A stretch of DNA of 31,862 nt from IMG/VR virus record IMGVR_UViG_3300045131_002106, positions 1 to 31,862 of that record, one strand, 5' to 3'. Positions 29,204 through 31,862 of this stretch are shown here, piece by piece. The position numbers and the translations under genes were made by a program. Position 1 is the first letter of the stretch. Each line of letters starts with the position of its first letter. The notes under the pieces are model-generated. The model did no database searches, was not told the DNA's origin, and saw only the letters and a program-made list of their open reading frames with translations. Source of the DNA: a virus.

Positions 29204-30602
29204 AGAATCGAAGAAAGCAGGAAGAAGGACGCTGAATGCGAATGCAGTGCGAAAGACTGCGGGCGAAAGAAGCGAAAGAGGCGGAGTTAGTTATTTGAAA
29301 CTCCCAGAGGGAGTCAAAATGTTTAAAGCGGAAAAAGCAGGTTTGCGCCGCTTGGACATTATGGCTTATGAAGTCCCGAAATCATCACTGCAAGATCCGA
29401 AGATTGCAGTGCCGGGCGACTTGTGGTATGAACTGACTTATTATGTTCATTCCGGTCTGGGCGCAGATGGCGACGATACTATTGTATGTCCGAAAAAGAT
29501 GCTGGGTGAACGGTGCCCGCTCTGCGAAACTGCGGCCAAGAAAAAAGCCCGTGGAGACGACTGGAACGACTTCAAAGAGTTTACTCCGAAGCGCCGTCAA
29601 ATGTTCGTTGTCATCGATCGCAAGAGTCCGGATTTATTCCAGGTAATGGATGCTCCTTATCCGATGTCTGGCGTCTACAAATCACTCGGAAATTTGCTTG
29701 ACTTCAAACTCAAGAATATGGAAGACAACGACCCGCGAGCAATGTTCTCTCACCCCTGCGAAGGCATGACTGTTGAAGTTGGTTTTGAAGAAGACTCATT
29801 CAATGGGCATAAGTTCTACAAGCCGATTTCAGTGGACTTGGTTCCCCGAAAAGAGCAGTATGAAGAATCAATTATCGACGAGCTCCCTGCTCTGGACGAT
29901 ATGCTCATCATCGAAGATTATGCCGCTATCGAGAAACTGATGTATGCCGAAACCGACTTGGATAGCAACGATGACGACGAGCCTGCTCCACGTCGCGCCC
30001 AGAAGGTCGAAGAGAAAGAAGAAGTTCCAGTTCGCAGTCGCAGAGCCCCGGCCGAAGAGAAAGAAGAAGAGACACCTGCACCCCGCCGCAGTCGTCAGGT
30101 TGAAGCAGATCGGGAAGAAGAGCCCGCCGCCGAACCAGCGCCAAGACGCCGCAGTGCTGTTCCTCCAATTTCTGAAGACGATGATGCCGGGGATGAGCCG
30201 GCTCCAAGACGTGGACGGGCAGTTGAGCCGGATGCAGACGAAGAAGCACCTGCGCCAACACTGAGACGAAGAAGCAGAGTAGAAGCCGAATCAACAGACG
30301 AAGAACCAGTTGCTCCTGCTCGTGGACGCCGCAGTGCTCAGCCCGAAGACGAAGAAGCACCTGCTCCAGCACCTCGTGGTCGCGGTCGTGCTCCAGTTGA
30401 GCCCGAAGACGAAGAAGCACCTGCTCCGAGACGCAAGGTCGAAGAAGCTCCAAAGAAAGCCGCACCGAAAGCAAGCGGAGAAGAATGCCCGTTCGGACAC
30501 CAGTTCGGTGAAGCTGACGAACATAAAGACTGCGACAAGTGCGATAAATGGGAAGAATGCGACAAGCGTTATGAAGAGCTGAAGAAAGCGAAGAAGAAAT
30601 AA
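29199..30602 (+). CDS. gp32-like single-stranded DNA-binding protein with long tail
   Basis: 467 residues starting MKESKKAGRR; the ATG at 29199 follows TAGGAGG. Residues about 30-260 resemble T4 gp32-type SSBs: a YEL-YYVH stretch then CPKKMLGERCPLC, giving H84, C97, C106 and C109 like the His-Cys3 zinc site of gp32. DPRAMFSHPCEGMTVEV continues the OB fold. Residues about 270-420 are a low-complexity tail of repeated acidic and PAPRR blocks. The extreme end has CPFGHQFG and CDKCDKWEEC, a second zinc-binding cluster. SSBs coat single strands and recruit partners through acidic tails, so the unusually long repeat tail may be a partner hub. Confidence 0.85.
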   Translation: MKESKKAGRRTLNANAVRKTAGERSERGGVSYLKLPEGVKMFKAEKAGLRRLDIMAYEVPKSSLQDPKIAVPGDLWYELTYYVHSGLGADGDDTIVCPKKMLGERCPLCETAAKKKARGDDWNDFKEFTPKRRQMFVVIDRKSPDLFQVMDAPYPMSGVYKSLGNLLDFKLKNMEDNDPRAMFSHPCEGMTVEVGFEEDSFNGHKFYKPISVDLVPRKEQYEESIIDELPALDDMLIIEDYAAIEKLMYAETDLDSNDDDEPAPRRAQKVEEKEEVPVRSRRAPAEEKEEETPAPRRSRQVEADREEEPAAEPAPRRRSAVPPISEDDDAGDEPAPRRGRAVEPDADEEAPAPTLRRRSRVEAESTDEEPVAPARGRRSAQPEDEEAPAPAPRGRGRAPVEPEDEEAPAPRRKVEEAPKKAAPKASGEECPFGHQFGEADEHKDCDKCDKWEECDKRYEELKKAKKK

Positions 30603-30613
30603 CCAATAACCAG

Positions 30614-30644
30614 TTTTGGCGGAAGACTTCAAATTTCGCCAAAA
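30614..30644 (+). terminator. Stem-loop after the SSB gene
   Basis: TTTTGGCG (30614-30621) and CGCCAAAA (30637-30644) form an 8-bp stem around a 15-base loop 11 bases after the SSB stop, followed by TTATTTCT. It could attenuate transcription before the RecA-like gene. The loop is long and the T-tract imperfect, so partial termination is likely at best. Confidence 0.6.
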
Positions 30645-30662
30645 TTATTTCTAGAGGGAATT

Positions 30663-31826
30663 ATGGCAAGGCGCAAAATAATAGAAGAAGTTGACGAAGC
30701 TATTGCAAGCGGGGCAGAAGGTGAAGATAAAGAAACCGTTTCCCGGAACAGGACGCTGATGAAAAAACAGCATTTACTCTCTTCGGGCTCCACTATTGTC
30801 AATCTTGCTTGCACCGATACCCCGAGCGGATATTTGCTCAAAGGCAAGATGTATCACTTTATTGGCGAAAGCGAATCCGGCAAGACTTGGTTAATTATGT
30901 CGACACTTGCAGAAAGCTGTTCACACTCCAGATTTAAGAATTACCGAATTTATCTCGATAATCCCGAACGGGGAACAAATATGGATTTGAGCTTTTATTT
31001 CGGTAAGAATGTCGAAAAAAGAATCGAATCTCCGGAGCCCGACAGGAAAGACGAGAACGGGCTTTCAATGCCTTGTTCCGAAACAGTAGAACAGATGTAT
31101 GATTCCTTGACAGCAAGGCTGGACGATGCAGAGAAAGGCAACTATGGTATAATTTATGTCGTCGATTCAATGGATAGTTTGACGACAGAAGCAGAGTTGA
31201 AGAAAGCCGACACCAACGCCAAACTCAGGGATAAGAACAAAGATACTGAAGGAAGCTATGGCGACGGCAAAGCGAAAATCAATTCTGCGAATTTGCGCCG
31301 TATTTGTTCCCGGCTCGAAAAGAGCGGTTCGATACTTATTATTGTTTCGCAGGAGCGCGATGATATCGGGGCAATGCACGGCGGAAAGACATACTCCGGC
31401 GGTCACGCCCTGAAGTTCTATGCGACTTTACAACTATGGCTTCGCATTAAGGAAAATATCACTTTCACTATCAAAGGCAAACCACGTCCGTTTGGCACTC
31501 GCTCAGAGCTGAGTATAACAAAGAATCGCTTGACCGGGAATAAAGAGCGCAAGGTTCAGCTCCCGATTTACAAGAATTTTGGTATCGATGAAATCGGCAG
31601 TATGATAGATTGGCTTATTGAAGAGAATTACTGGGAAGGCGGGAAGAAAGAGCTTGCCAAAATAAATGCGACCGAATTCGGCGTCGAGCTGGCGAAAGAG
31701 CAGTTGGTCAAGCATATTGAAGACAACGAGTTAGAAGGCCAATTGCGGGAAATCGTATGTAATTTATGGCAAGAAATAAATCAACTAATTTGCGCCAGAG
31801 TGCAAAGACGGAGGCGGTATGAGTGA
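30663..31826 (+). CDS. RecA-like recombinase/ATPase
   Basis: 387 residues. The ATG at 30663 follows AGAGGGAATT. Walker A is GESESGKT (68-75), where RecA has GPESSGKT. Walker B is GIIYVVDSMDSL, followed by a helical insert. Then comes NSANLRRICSRLEKSGSILI, IVSQERDDIGAMHGGKTYSG and GGHALKFYATLQLWLRI, typical of phage RecA/UvsX-type proteins. The last 20 residues are basic and run over the start of the next gene. RecA-like proteins form filaments on single-stranded DNA and drive strand exchange. Gene order SSB then RecA fits phage recombination-dependent replication. A DnaB-like or RadA ATPase is less likely. Confidence 0.88.
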   Translation: MARRKIIEEVDEAIASGAEGEDKETVSRNRTLMKKQHLLSSGSTIVNLACTDTPSGYLLKGKMYHFIGESESGKTWLIMSTLAESCSHSRFKNYRIYLDNPERGTNMDLSFYFGKNVEKRIESPEPDRKDENGLSMPCSETVEQMYDSLTARLDDAEKGNYGIIYVVDSMDSLTTEAELKKADTNAKLRDKNKDTEGSYGDGKAKINSANLRRICSRLEKSGSILIIVSQERDDIGAMHGGKTYSGGHALKFYATLQLWLRIKENITFTIKGKPRPFGTRSELSITKNRLTGNKERKVQLPIYKNFGIDEIGSMIDWLIEENYWEGGKKELAKINATEFGVELAKEQLVKHIEDNELEGQLREIVCNLWQEINQLICARVQRRRRYE

Positions 31827-31862
31827 GAAAATGCGGTTCGGGTTAAATTACGATTCGCCAAT
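31819..31862 (+). CDS. Partial gene at the right edge
   Basis: The ATG at 31819 follows ACGGAGGCGGT and overlaps the RecA-like stop by 8 bases. Only MSEKMRFGLNYDSP is visible. In this context a recombination or replication gene is likely, but no family can be assigned from 14 residues. Confidence 0.5.
   Translation, partial: MSEKMRFGLNYDSP

Noticed and set aside
29926-30642. 238-residue minus-strand frame opposite the SSB tail
   Set aside because: It arises from the low-complexity repeats of the SSB gene and has leucine/arginine-biased composition.
31743-31822. 18-codon frame near the RecA gene end
   Set aside because: It has no convincing ribosome binding site and is fully inside the RecA-like coding sequence.

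Overview
The window is part of a double-stranded DNA tailed bacteriophage genome or prophage. Virion genes, lysis and packaging genes, a phage-encoded replisome and a DNA hypermodification cluster are packed with 1-20 bp overlaps (many ATGA) and good Shine-Dalgarno sites. No rRNA, convincing tRNA, CRISPR array or insertion sequence was seen. The host cannot be named. The promoters look like host sigma-70 promoters and the replisome is bacterial Pol III-like.

Layout. (1) About 1-5.7 kb, minus strand: a head module with a DUF1073-type portal, a Mu gpF-like head protein carrying an excisionase-type helix-turn-helix segment, and a ferritin-like protein resembling the ferritin segment of encapsulins. 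These are interleaved with at least eight tiny proteins sharing the start MKLI(R/K)VKC-D. (2) About 5.8-8.1 kb, minus: a pyrimidine-dimer glycosylase, a SleB-type cell-wall hydrolase and four small unknowns. (3) About 8.35-9.4 kb, minus: a probable terminase small subunit and a DUF4406 protein. (4) About 9.5-12.5 kb, minus: a chain of very small genes, several below 60 codons, and a DUF932 protein. (5) 12.6-13.9 kb, minus: a winged-helix replication initiator with iteron-like repeats and an AT-rich tract inside its gene, a probable origin. (6) From 14.2 kb, plus strand: small early genes, SNF2 helicase, CHC2/Toprim primase, then an operon from 18.3 kb with a radical SAM/SPASM enzyme, a methyltransferase, a QueC-HAD fusion, a phosphoribosyltransferase-FolE fusion and a DpdA-like DNA transglycosylase. 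A beta-clamp-like protein and a DnaE-type polymerase follow, then a DnaX-like clamp loader, small proteins, a gp32-like SSB and a RecA-like recombinase.

Working together. The initiator, primase, clamp, loader, Pol III alpha, SSB and RecA form a nearly autonomous replisome, although no DnaB-type helicase is in view. FolE, QueC and DpdA mark a 7-deazaguanine pathway that exchanges guanine in phage DNA, probably to evade restriction. The fused HAD and phosphoribosyltransferase domains and the radical SAM and methyltransferase genes suggest a variant pathway. QueD and a canonical QueE were not seen and would have to come from the host or lie elsewhere.

Regulation. Eight promoters share TTGCA(T/A)-N16/17-TATA(T/G)T. 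Two of them form a divergent pair at 14.05-14.14 kb that separates the leftward initiator from the rightward replication genes. This motif and the DNA-modification operon are the strongest unusual signals.
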